Shown here: piece after piece, positions 55,740 to 63,740 of the stretch | How the letters are laid out: each line of letters opens with the position of its first letter | Numbering within the stretch: position 1 is the stretch's first letter | NCBI GenBank assembly: GCA_019635485.1 | Contig: JAHBZL010000010.1 | Coordinates: 60,420 to 124,419 of the forward strand | Direction of reading: 5' to 3' | Source of the DNA: Piscinibacter sp. | GTDB taxonomy: Bacteria > Pseudomonadota > Gammaproteobacteria > Burkholderiales > Burkholderiaceae_C | Length of the DNA: 64,000 bases | The notes under the pieces: generated by a model | Told to the model about the DNA's origin: nothing | The model's input: the letters and a program-made list of their open reading frames with translations, nothing else | The model's database searches: none | Position numbers and translations under genes: made by a program

Positions 55740-55745
55740 CGCCGC

Positions 55746-58040
55746 TCAGGATAGCGGGGCCGGCGCCGTGGGGGCGAGCAGGCGGTCGGTCTCGGCCAGC
55801 AGCTGCGCCACGTCGACCGGCTTGGTCAGGTAGCGCTCGAAGCCGGCCTCGCGGGCGCGCTGGATGTCCTCGCGCATCGCGTTGGCGCTCAGCGCGATCA
55901 GCGGCAGGGTACGCGTCGCCGGATCGTCCTTCAGGCGGCGGCAGAGTTCGAGGCCGTCGATGCCGGGCAGGCCGATGTCGATGATCGCCAGGTCGAAGCG
56001 TTCACGCTGCGCCAGCGCCAGGCCCTCGAGGCCGTCGCGGGCCACCTGCACCTCGAGGCCCGGACGCAGCTCCAGCGCCTGACGCAGCAGCTCGACGTTG
56101 GACGGGTTGTCCTCCACGTAGAGCAGGCGTGCGCCGTGCGCAGAGTCGGCCATGGCGGCCGGCACGCGCGGCCGGGCGCCGAGCGTCGGGGCCTCGGCCA
56201 CCGGCAGCTCGACGTGGAAGGCCGAGCCGACGCCGGCACGCGACTCGACGGCCAGCGTCCCGCCCATCAGCTCGACGAGCCGGCGCGTGATCACGAGGCC
56301 GATGCCGGTGCCCTCGATCGCCTCGCCGGGCTGCTCGAAGCGCTGGAACGGCTGGTACAGGCGCTGCAGCTGCGACTCGGTGAATCCGCGCCCGGTGTCG
56401 TGCACCGAGACGACCGCGCGGCCGGCGGCGCCGGCGGCCAGGCGGACCTCGACCAGGCCCTCGCGCCGGTTGTACTTGACCGCGTTGGACAGCAGGTTGG
56501 CCAGCACCTGGCGCAGCCGCTTGCGATCGGCCAGCACCCAGACCGGGTCGCCCGGCGGCGGAGGCAGCAGCTGCACGGCGCGTTCGGTGGCCAGGGCCTG
56601 CACCATCGGCAGGCAGCCGGCCACCAGCTCGCGCAGCTCGACCGGTTCGGCCGAGGTGCTCATCGTGCCCGCCTCGATGCGCGACAGGTCCAGCACGTCG
56701 TTGATCAGTTCCAGCAGGTGCCAGCCGGCGGTCTCGATCTGGCGCACCTTGCGCAGCTCGCCCGGGGCATCCTTCTGCGACAGCGCGAGCAGCTGCGCGA
56801 ATCCGAGGATCGCGTTCAGCGGCGTGCGCAGCTCGTGGCTCATGCGCGAGAGGAAGTCGCTCTTGGCGTGGCTGGCCCGTTCGGCCACCTCCTTGGCGAG
56901 CTGCAGCTCGGCGGTGCGCTCGCCCACGCGGCGCTCCAGGGCCTCGTTGCTGTCACGCAGCTGCTGTTCGGCCAGCACGTGGCGCGTCACGTCGGTCACC
57001 GTCGCGACCACGGCGTAGGGCCGCGACTGCCCGGGGCGGAACAGCGGCGTCGCGTTGACGCTCACCCACACGGTGCTGCCGTCGGTGCGTTCGACCCGGC
57101 CGACCACGTCGCGCTGCGGCTCGCCCGTGGCCAGCGCCCGCGAGGTGGGGCGGTCCTCCAGCGCGGCCTCGCGTCCGTCGGCATGGAAGGAACGCGTGCC
57201 GCCGCGGCTCGTGCCGGAGGCGATGAACTCCTCGCGGGTCGTGCCGTACAGGCGCGCGAGCGCCTCGTTGCAGTCGAGCACGCGCAGGTCCGGCGCGATC
57301 ACCACCAGCCCTTCGGCCAGCGTGTCGATCACCAGCCGCAGATAGCGCTCGTTCTCCTGGCGCTGCGCGAGCTGGGCCTGCACCGCCTCGGCCATCAGGT
57401 TGAACGCGTTGGAGACGTCGTCCAGCTCGGTCACGCCGCTGGGCGGCAGGCGGGCCGACAGGTCGCCCGAGGCGACGCGGCGGCTCGCCTGCGCGAGCCG
57501 CGTGAAGCCGGCGGTCAGCCAGGCGGTGCCCAGCGCCAGCAGCAGCATGCCGGCGGCCAGCACGGCGGCGGCGATCGCGAGGCTGTTGCGCCAGAGGCGT
57601 TCGCGCGCGTCCAGCAGCGCGTCGGTCGGGATGCCGAAGCGCAGCTCGCCCAGCGGCTGGCCGGCCAGCACCACCGGCTGCGTGGTGCGCAGCAGCCGCG
57701 GCCGGGCGGCGTCGCCGGCGCTCGCGACGCGCTGCCCGCGGCTGTCGCTCACCTCCACGTACGCGAGGTGGCCGTCCTGCGTGTTGCCGGCCACCACTTC
57801 GGCGATCGTCGCGTAGTCGCGCGCGGCCAGCAGCGGGCCGATCGCGGCCACCAGCAGCGGGCCGTAGGCCTGCTGCTCGGCCTCGAAGCGTTCGTCGATC
57901 GCCTGCTGCATCAGGTGCTGGGCGTTCCACAGCAGCAGGCCCAGCATCGCGATGAAGACGGCGAAGCTGCCCAGGAAGTACTGGCCGCGCAGGGTTCGGA
58001 GCACAGGCGTCGAGGAGGGTCCGGCGCGATTGTCTGCCAT
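55746..58040 (-). CDS. Hybrid sensor histidine kinase (TM-HAMP-PAS-HisKA-HATPase-REC)
   Basis: This 764-residue inner-membrane kinase has helices at about 21-40 and 152-178 enclosing a 110-residue periplasmic sensor, a HAMP, a PAS domain (about 232-355), a coiled coil, HisKA with H402 in FLSRMSHELRTPLNAI, HATPase (N518 in LLSNAVKYN, DTGRGF, GTGIGL) and a receiver with D688 and K740. No phosphotransfer protein or DNA-binding response regulator follows. It is encoded with a PhnD-type protein and diverges from a SARP-like regulator. Confidence 0.92.
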   Translation of the reverse strand: MADNRAGPSSTPVLRTLRGQYFLGSFAVFIAMLGLLLWNAQHLMQQAIDERFEAEQQAYGPLLVAAIGPLLAARDYATIAEVVAGNTQDGHLAYVEVSDSRGQRVASAGDAARPRLLRTTQPVVLAGQPLGELRFGIPTDALLDARERLWRNSLAIAAAVLAAGMLLLALGTAWLTAGFTRLAQASRRVASGDLSARLPPSGVTELDDVSNAFNLMAEAVQAQLAQRQENERYLRLVIDTLAEGLVVIAPDLRVLDCNEALARLYGTTREEFIASGTSRGGTRSFHADGREAALEDRPTSRALATGEPQRDVVGRVERTDGSTVWVSVNATPLFRPGQSRPYAVVATVTDVTRHVLAEQQLRDSNEALERRVGERTAELQLAKEVAERASHAKSDFLSRMSHELRTPLNAILGFAQLLALSQKDAPGELRKVRQIETAGWHLLELINDVLDLSRIEAGTMSTSAEPVELRELVAGCLPMVQALATERAVQLLPPPPGDPVWVLADRKRLRQVLANLLSNAVKYNRREGLVEVRLAAGAAGRAVVSVHDTGRGFTESQLQRLYQPFQRFEQPGEAIEGTGIGLVITRRLVELMGGTLAVESRAGVGSAFHVELPVAEAPTLGARPRVPAAMADSAHGARLLYVEDNPSNVELLRQALELRPGLEVQVARDGLEGLALAQRERFDLAIIDIGLPGIDGLELCRRLKDDPATRTLPLIALSANAMREDIQRAREAGFERYLTKPVDVAQLLAETDRLLAPTAPAPLS

Positions 58041-58048
58041 CGGGCGTC

Positions 58049-58077
58049 GGCAGCGCGACGGCAGCGTCGCGGCAGCG
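58049..58077. repeat. Three GGCAGCG repeats at exact 11-bp spacing
   Basis: GGCAGCG occurs at 58049-58055, 58060-58066 and 58071-58077, each start 11 bp after the last, so all face one side of the helix. They sit 9 to 37 bp upstream of the hybrid kinase ATG and 57 bp from the SARP-box repeats, in the divergent promoter region. Confidence 0.6.
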
Positions 58078-58133
58078 TGCGGACTTGGCGATGCGCGCTC
58101 CGCCGGCGACCGTGGCGCCGGCCTGACGACGCG

Positions 58134-58168
58134 ATAACGCGCCGATAACGCGCCCGCCCGTACAACGG
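58134..58168 (+). promoter_or_regulatory. SARP-type promoter of the BTAD regulator gene
   Basis: A perfect tandem duplication of the 11-mer GATAACGCGCC (58134-58155) is followed by TACAACGG at 58161-58168. TAACGC starts at 58135 and 58146, and TACAAC is a plausible -10. Repeats one helical turn apart ending about nine bases before the -10 is the arrangement described for SARP activators. The same pattern recurs at 61496-61529. Confidence 0.7.
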
Positions 58169-58200
58169 CGCCACACCGTAGGATCCGGCATCTTCCTGCC

Positions 58201-61200
58201 ATGCAGCTGCGCCTCAGCCGATCGCCCGGGGGCTTCGATGCCGCCGGTCGCCCCGTGCCGCTCGGCATCCGCGATGCCGCGTTGCTGGCTTGGCTCGCGT
58301 TGGAGGGGCCGACCGCCCGCACGCGGCTGGCCGAGCTGCTGTGGCCCGGCAGCGGGCCGGAGGCGGCCCGCAATGCCCTGCGCCAGCGCCTGTTCCAGCT
58401 GAAGCGGCAGTTCGGGGCCGAGCTCGTGATCGGTGCGTCGGTGCTGTCGCTGGCCGACGGCGTGCGGCATGACCTGCACGAGGCCGACGAGGTGCTGGGC
58501 GACGGCGCCGACGGGCTGGATGGCGAACTGGCCGACTGGCTGGCGCGCCAGCGCGAGCGCCGCCGCGAGCGCATGCGCCTGTCGCTGGTCGACCTCGCCG
58601 AGGCCGCCGAGCGCGCCAGCGACTGGGCCGACGCGCTGACGCACGCGCGCGAACTGCTGGCGCTGGAGCCGGTCTCCGAGGAGGCCCACCGGCGGCTGAT
58701 CCGCCTGCACTACCTGGCCGGCGACCGCGCCGCGGCGCTGCTCGCCTTCGACCGCTGCGAGCAGGTGCTGAAGAACGAGGTCGGCACCCGGCCCGGCGCG
58801 GCGACGCTCGAGCTGCTGCGCACACTCGAGTCGGCCGCCGCGCCGAACCTTCCGGCCGCGGCCATGCCGGTGCCGGCCGCGATGCTGCGCCCGCCGCGCG
58901 TCGTCGGCCGCGGCGCCGAGATCGAACGCGCACTGCGCGCCTGGCGCGACGGCCGTGCCGTGCTCGTCGAGGGCGAGGCCGGCATGGGCAAGAGCCGGTT
59001 GCTGCAGGAGCTCGCCGCGCGGCGCGGCGACGCGGTCGGCGTGCAGGCGCGGCCGGGCGACGCGGTGGTGCCCTACGCCACGCTGGCGCGCCTGCTGCGG
59101 GCCCTGCTGGCGTCGGCCATCCCGGACGCCGCGGCCCGGCGGGCGCTCGCACCGCTGCTGCCGGAACTGGGGCTGCCCGGCGTCGCGAGCCCGCCGGGCA
59201 TGCTGGCGCCGGCGGTGGCCGCCGTGCTCGCCGGCGCGGCCCGCGCCGGCACCGGCATCGTGCTGGTGGACGACCTGCACTTCGCCGACGAGGCCAGCCT
59301 CGAGTTGCTGCTGCAGCTGGCGCGCGTCGACGCGCCCGACGCGCCGGGCTGGGGTTTCGCACGCCGGCCGGCCGAGGGCAGCGGCGCGCTGGCGCAACTG
59401 CACGACGCGCTGCTCGAGGAACAGCGCCTGGAGCCGGTCGTGCTGCAGCCGCTCGGCCCGGCGCAGCTGGCCGAACTGCTGCGCGGCCTGGACCTGCCGG
59501 CGGCGCAGATCGAACCGCTCGCGGCGCTGCTGCACCGCCACACTGGCGGCAATCCGCTCTACGCGCTGGAGACGCTGCGCCAGGCCTGGCACGAGACCGG
59601 GCTGGACGGCGTGCGCCTGCCGAGCCCGGCCAGCGTCACGCGCCTGATCGAGCGCCGCCTGCAGCGACTCTCGCCGGCCGCGATGCGGCTGGCGCGTTGC
59701 GCGGCGTTGGCCGGCGGCGATTTCGACATCGAGCTGGCCGCCGCGGTGCTGGCCGTGCCGGCGATCGACCTCGCCGACGCCTGGCGCGAACTGGAGCAGG
59801 CGCAGGTGTTCGCCGACGGCCTGTTTGCGCACGACCTGATCCACGAGGTGCTGCGCGCCGGCGTACCGCGCCCGATCGCGGCCCACCTGCACGGCGAGGT
59901 CGCACGCCACCTGGAAGCGCGCGCCGCGGCGCCGGCGGCGGTGGCCGACCATTGGCTGGCGGCCGGGCAGGCGGCGCGGGCGCTGCCGTTCCTGCGCCTG
60001 GCCGGCGAAGGGGCGCTGCGGCAGCGCCGCTTCGGCGAGGCGACCACGACCTTCGAGCAGGAGTGCCGGCTGCGTCTCGCCGAGGACGATGCCGGCGAGG
60101 CGTTCGAGGCGGCGCTGCGGATGCGCCAGGCCAGCTTCGAACTCGACCTCGCGGCCCGCACCGACGTTGCGCTCGATCTGCTCGAGCGCGCCGCGCGCAG
60201 CCCGGCGCAGCGGGCGCAGGCGCATGCCGAGCGCGCCATCGTCTCCGTGCACCGCGGGGCGATGGCGGACGCCGAGCGGGCGGCCGAGGCCGGCCTGGCC
60301 GCGCTCGGCGACGCGGACGAGCCGCTGCTGCGCGCGGACCTGCACCAGCATCTCGCGGCGGTCCGGCTGTGGCAGCTGCGCGCCGCCGAGGCGGGGGCGC
60401 TGCTGCGGTCGGTCGAGCAGGACGTGGAGACGCACGGCAGCGCGGCGCGGCGCTTCGAATTCGCGCAGGCGGCGGGCGTGGTGCACGAACACCTCGATCG
60501 GCCCACCGAGGCGGCCCAGTGGCAGCGGCGCGCCGTCGACCACGCGCTCGCGGCCGGTCTGCTGCCGGGGGCCGCGCAGGCCCTGCTCAACCTGGCGCTC
60601 GGCTGGCGCGACGCCGGCCGGCTGGACGAGGCGCTGGCCACGCTGATCGAGGCGCAGGCCCTGCTCGCCGGCCTGCCGGAAGGGGCGATCCCGTACTCCA
60701 GCCTGGATACCAACTTCGGCATCGTGCTGCGCGACCTCGGCCGCTACGACGAGGCGCTGCGCTGGCTGGACCAGTCGGTCGAGCGCGGCCGCGTGCACAT
60801 GCCGGGCTGGGTCGCGAACTTCCTCTGCCACCGCGCGCAGGCCTGGCTGGTGCTGGGTCAGCCGGCGCGCGCGCAGCAGGACCTGGACGCCGGGGCCGAC
60901 CCGGCCGCGCCGGCGCTGGCGCGCACGCGGCGCCAGCTGCTGCTGGCCCAGCTGCACATCCAGCTCCGGCAGGATGCGCACCCGGCGCTGGAGCGCGCCG
61001 CCGAGGCCCTCGGCACGCACGCACGAGCCCTGCTTCGCCAGCGCTACGTGCTGGCGCGCTGCCTGGTGCTCGATCCGGCCGACGCGCTGGCCGCCGCGGG
61101 CGGCGTGCTCGACGAGGCGCTCGCCGCGCAGCGCGACGGTCTGGCGGTGGCGGCCCGAACGCGCATCTGCCAGGCGCTCCTGGCCCTCGGCCACGAGGCC

Positions 61201-61476
61201 GAGGCCGCGCGCCAGGCGCGCCACCTGGCCGGAGTGCCGGCGACCGGCGGCTGCGACGAGCTGTACCGGGGCGAGGTCTGGCACACCGCCTGGCGCGCGC
61301 TGGAGCCGGTCGACCCGGCGGCGGCCGGGCAGCTGCTGGCACGCGCCGTCGCCTGGCTGCACACGACGCTGCAGCAGCACGTGCCGGAGCCGTTCCGCGC
61401 CGGCTTCGTCGAGCGCAATCCGAGCAATCGCGAACTGCTGGCCTGTGCGGCGCGGAGCGGCCTGACCGTAGCCTGA
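58201..61476 (+). CDS. SARP-like regulator: wHTH-BTAD-AAA ATPase-TPR
   Basis: The 1091-residue protein has an OmpR-like winged helix (about 15-95, with RTRLAELLWPGSGPEAARNALRQRLFQLK), a BTAD domain (about 120-210), a STAND/AAA domain with Walker A GEAGMGKS (258-265) and Walker B IVLVDDLH (353-360), and TPR-like repeats to the C terminus. It lacks a LuxR C-terminal helix-turn-helix, so DNA binding is by the N-terminal domain. Large SARPs of this kind are activators. It diverges from the kinase gene and carries candidate binding sites in its own promoter and that of the next gene. Confidence 0.87.
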   Translation: MQLRLSRSPGGFDAAGRPVPLGIRDAALLAWLALEGPTARTRLAELLWPGSGPEAARNALRQRLFQLKRQFGAELVIGASVLSLADGVRHDLHEADEVLGDGADGLDGELADWLARQRERRRERMRLSLVDLAEAAERASDWADALTHARELLALEPVSEEAHRRLIRLHYLAGDRAAALLAFDRCEQVLKNEVGTRPGAATLELLRTLESAAAPNLPAAAMPVPAAMLRPPRVVGRGAEIERALRAWRDGRAVLVEGEAGMGKSRLLQELAARRGDAVGVQARPGDAVVPYATLARLLRALLASAIPDAAARRALAPLLPELGLPGVASPPGMLAPAVAAVLAGAARAGTGIVLVDDLHFADEASLELLLQLARVDAPDAPGWGFARRPAEGSGALAQLHDALLEEQRLEPVVLQPLGPAQLAELLRGLDLPAAQIEPLAALLHRHTGGNPLYALETLRQAWHETGLDGVRLPSPASVTRLIERRLQRLSPAAMRLARCAALAGGDFDIELAAAVLAVPAIDLADAWRELEQAQVFADGLFAHDLIHEVLRAGVPRPIAAHLHGEVARHLEARAAAPAAVADHWLAAGQAARALPFLRLAGEGALRQRRFGEATTTFEQECRLRLAEDDAGEAFEAALRMRQASFELDLAARTDVALDLLERAARSPAQRAQAHAERAIVSVHRGAMADAERAAEAGLAALGDADEPLLRADLHQHLAAVRLWQLRAAEAGALLRSVEQDVETHGSAARRFEFAQAAGVVHEHLDRPTEAAQWQRRAVDHALAAGLLPGAAQALLNLALGWRDAGRLDEALATLIEAQALLAGLPEGAIPYSSLDTNFGIVLRDLGRYDEALRWLDQSVERGRVHMPGWVANFLCHRAQAWLVLGQPARAQQDLDAGADPAAPALARTRRQLLLAQLHIQLRQDAHPALERAAEALGTHARALLRQRYVLARCLVLDPADALAAAGGVLDEALAAQRDGLAVAARTRICQALLALGHEAEAARQARHLAGVPATGGCDELYRGEVWHTAWRALEPVDPAAAGQLLARAVAWLHTTLQQHVPEPFRAGFVERNPSNRELLACAARSGLTVA

Positions 61477-61495
61477 ATGCGGCGCGAAGGTGGCG

Positions 61496-61529
61496 TAACG
61501 CCCACCTAACGCCCCCGGGCCTACAACGG
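61496..61529 (+). promoter_or_regulatory. Second SARP-type promoter, before the 55-residue membrane peptide
   Basis: TAACGC at 61496-61501 and 61507-61512 (11 bp apart) is followed by TACAACGG at 61522-61529. Spacers of 5 and 9 bases equal those of the 58134 promoter, and spacer sequences differ, so conservation is confined to the motifs. It starts 20 bases after the regulator stop. Confidence 0.7.
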
Positions 61530-61581
61530 TGAGGCACGCAGGCTGGCATTTCCGCCGCGCCTGCCGAGAGAGGAGCCTGCC

Positions 61582-61749
61582 ATGCCGACCTCGCACCACC
61601 GCCACCGGCGACCGGCCTGGGAAGGCGACCTGCTGTTCCTGCGCTGGCTGGTGGCCATCGTCGCGGCCACGGCGGTGCTGGCGTTCGGCTGGCCGGACGC
61701 ACCGGCCACGGGCGCTGCGCCGGCGAAGGCCGCCGGCGGCAAGCGCTGA
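61582..61749 (+). CDS. 55-residue single-pass membrane peptide
   Basis: The frame starts ATG at 61582 with GAGGAG at 61570-61575. The peptide has a basic, His-rich N terminus (MPTSHHRHRRPAWEGD), one membrane helix (LLFLRWLVAIVAATAVLAFGW) and an Ala/Gly/Lys tail. I know of no family. Its promoter copies that of the SARP-like regulator, so it is likely to be a direct target. It might be a regulator of a membrane complex or a sensor partner; this is speculation. Confidence 0.65.
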   Translation: MPTSHHRHRRPAWEGDLLFLRWLVAIVAATAVLAFGWPDAPATGAAPAKAAGGKR

Positions 61750-61759
61750 GCGGCCGGCC

Positions 61760-62443
61760 TCAGGGCGCCGGCGGGCGCACGAAGATCTCGACGCGGCGGT
61801 TCTGCGCGCGGCCGGATTCGGTGCTGTTGTCGGCGATCGGCTCGTTCGGCCCGCGCCCGTCCTGCGACAGGCGCGACGGGTCGATGCCCTTGGAGGCCAG
61901 GTAGTTCGCCACCGAGCGCGCGCGATCCTGCGACAGGCGCTGGTTCAGCGCCGCCGAACCGGTGCTGTCGGTGTGGCCGATGATGGTGCCGGTCACGCCG
62001 CAGTATTCCTTGATCGTGCCGCCGACCGAGTCGAGCGTCGACGCGAACTCGGGGCTGATCTCGGCGCTGCCGGTCTTGAACATCACCGAGCCCGGGATGT
62101 TCAGCTTGACGGAGCCGTCCTGCTGCTCGGTCATGCCGATCATGGAGTTGTACTTCGAGCCGACCAGGGCCCCCGTCAGCGCCCCCAGCAGGATGCCGTT
62201 GCGCGCGCCGACGGAAGACTTCTTGGCCGCCGAACTGCCGATCAGGCCGCCGAGCACGGCGCCCGCCGCCGCACCGATCGCCGCGTTCTTGGTGTTCGAG
62301 TTGCCGCCGCCGCTGCCGCCCAGCGGCTTGCAGCCGCCGGAGGTGGACGAGATCTGCTGCGGCTGCTGCTGTTGCGGCATGGTCTGGCAGGCGGCCAGTG
62401 CCACGGTGGACAGGGTGATGACGGCGATTCGGCGCACGGACAT
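61760..62443 (-). CDS. OmpA-family outer-membrane lipoprotein
   Basis: The 227-residue protein has a lipoprotein signal (IAVITLSTVALAACQTM), a Gly-rich membrane-inserting segment (NAAIGAAAGAVLGGLIGSSAA, glycine-zipper like) and a C-terminal OmpA peptidoglycan-binding domain (IIGHTDSTGSAALNQRLSQDRARSV, NRRVEIFV). It anchors the outer membrane to the wall. GGGAGG precedes the ATG at 62443. It is convergent with the small peptide gene. Confidence 0.9.
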   Translation of the reverse strand: MSVRRIAVITLSTVALAACQTMPQQQQPQQISSTSGGCKPLGGSGGGNSNTKNAAIGAAAGAVLGGLIGSSAAKKSSVGARNGILLGALTGALVGSKYNSMIGMTEQQDGSVKLNIPGSVMFKTGSAEISPEFASTLDSVGGTIKEYCGVTGTIIGHTDSTGSAALNQRLSQDRARSVANYLASKGIDPSRLSQDGRGPNEPIADNSTESGRAQNRRVEIFVRPPAP

Positions 62444-62582
62444 GGAAGGGCCTCCCGGGAATGTTCGGCCGGCGCGGTGGGGCCGGCCGAACGCAGTATA
62501 GGCAGGGCCGCCGTCGAAAGACACCGCGGCGCCGGCCCCGCCGTGTGAAAAGCGGCGCGGGCGGCGCGACGGTTGTGAAGCC

Positions 62583-63740
62583 TTACAGCCCGGCGGCGGC
62601 GCGCAGCGCCGCGGCCTTGTCGGCCTTTTCCCACGAGAACTCCGGCTCCTCGCGGCCGAAGTGGCCGTAGGCGGCGGTCTTCTCGAAGATCGGGCGCTGC
62701 AGGTCCAGCATCTGGATGATGCCCTTCGGGCGCAGGTCGAAATGCTCGTTGACGAGCGCGGCGATCTTCGCGTCCGGGATCTTGCCGGTGCCCTCGGTGT
62801 AGACGGTCACGTTCATCGGCCGCGCGACGCCGATCGCGTAGGCGACCTGGATCTGGCACTGGCGCGCCAGCCCGGCGGCGACGATGTTCTTCGCCACGTA
62901 GCGGGCTGCATAGGCGGCGGAGCGGTCGACCTTGGTCGGGTCCTTGCCGGAGAACGCACCGCCACCGTGCGGGCAGGCGCCGCCGTAGGTGTCGACGATG
63001 ATCTTGCGCCCGGTCAGGCCGCAGTCGCCCTGCGGGCCGCCGACGACGAAACGGCCGGTCGGGTTGATCAGGTATTCGGTCTCCTTGATCCACTCGCTGG
63101 GCAGCACCGGCTTGATGATCTCCTCGATGATGGCTTCGGTGAACGATGCCTTCATCTTGGTGGCCGATTCGCTCTGGTCCGGATGGTGCTGGGTCGACAA
63201 CACGACGGTGGCGATGCTGTGCGGCTTGCCGTCGACGTAGCGCATCGTGACCTGGCTCTTGGCGTCGGGCCGCAGGAACGGCAGCCGGCCGTCCTTGCGC
63301 AACTGGGCCTGGCGCTCGACCAGCCGGTGGGCGTAGTAGATCGGCGCGGGCATCAACTCGGGGGTTTCGTCGCAGGCATAACCGAACATCAGGCCCTGGT
63401 CGCCTGCTCCATCCCGATCAACACCCTGAGCGATGTCACGACTCTGACTGTGCAGCGCCTGAAAAATGCGACAGCTGTCGGCATTGAAGCCGATGTCGTC
63501 TGACGTATATCCGATTTCCCGAATCACTTTCCGAGCCACCGAAACGTAATCGACATCGGCACTTGTCGTGATTTCTCCTGCCAGAACCACCAGATCTGTC
63601 GTACACAGAGTTTCACAGGCGACTCGGGACATCGGATCCTGCGTCAGCAGTGCGTCCAGGATGCCGTCTGATACCTGATCCGACACTTTGTCCGGATGTC
63701 CCATGCTGACTGATTCGCTCGTGAAGAAAAAATTTGCCAT
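62583..63740 (-). CDS. metK: S-adenosylmethionine synthetase with a chimeric-looking 5' end
   Basis: MetK makes SAM from methionine and ATP. The 385-residue protein is complete ([58 protein letters not shown]). From GAGDQG onward it reads as ordinary Burkholderiales MetK in high-GC codons. The first 125 residues differ: SVSMGHPDK for SVSEGHPDK, a shortened loop before GAGDQG, and AT-richer codons (63481-63540 is 31/60 GC; 63001-63060 is 45/60). The change lies near 63350-63420. The reading frame is intact across it. Confidence 0.93.
   Translation of the reverse strand: MANFFFTSESVSMGHPDKVSDQVSDGILDALLTQDPMSRVACETLCTTDLVVLAGEITTSADVDYVSVARKVIREIGYTSDDIGFNADSCRIFQALHSQSRDIAQGVDRDGAGDQGLMFGYACDETPELMPAPIYYAHRLVERQAQLRKDGRLPFLRPDAKSQVTMRYVDGKPHSIATVVLSTQHHPDQSESATKMKASFTEAIIEEIIKPVLPSEWIKETEYLINPTGRFVVGGPQGDCGLTGRKIIVDTYGGACPHGGGAFSGKDPTKVDRSAAYAARYVAKNIVAAGLARQCQIQVAYAIGVARPMNVTVYTEGTGKIPDAKIAALVNEHFDLRPKGIIQMLDLQRPIFEKTAAYGHFGREEPEFSWEKADKAAALRAAAGL

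Noticed and set aside
58049-58155. CRISPR-like repeats between the kinase and regulator genes
   Set aside because: Repeat units are 7-11 bp at 11-bp period with no spacers of CRISPR length and no cas genes nearby.
56953-61605. A 1550-codon open frame on the minus strand across the SARP-like regulator and kinase genes
   Set aside because: It is antisense to genes with clear domains, its translation is His/Arg/Ala/Gly-rich low-complexity sequence without motifs, and such frames arise because stop codons are rare in high-GC DNA.
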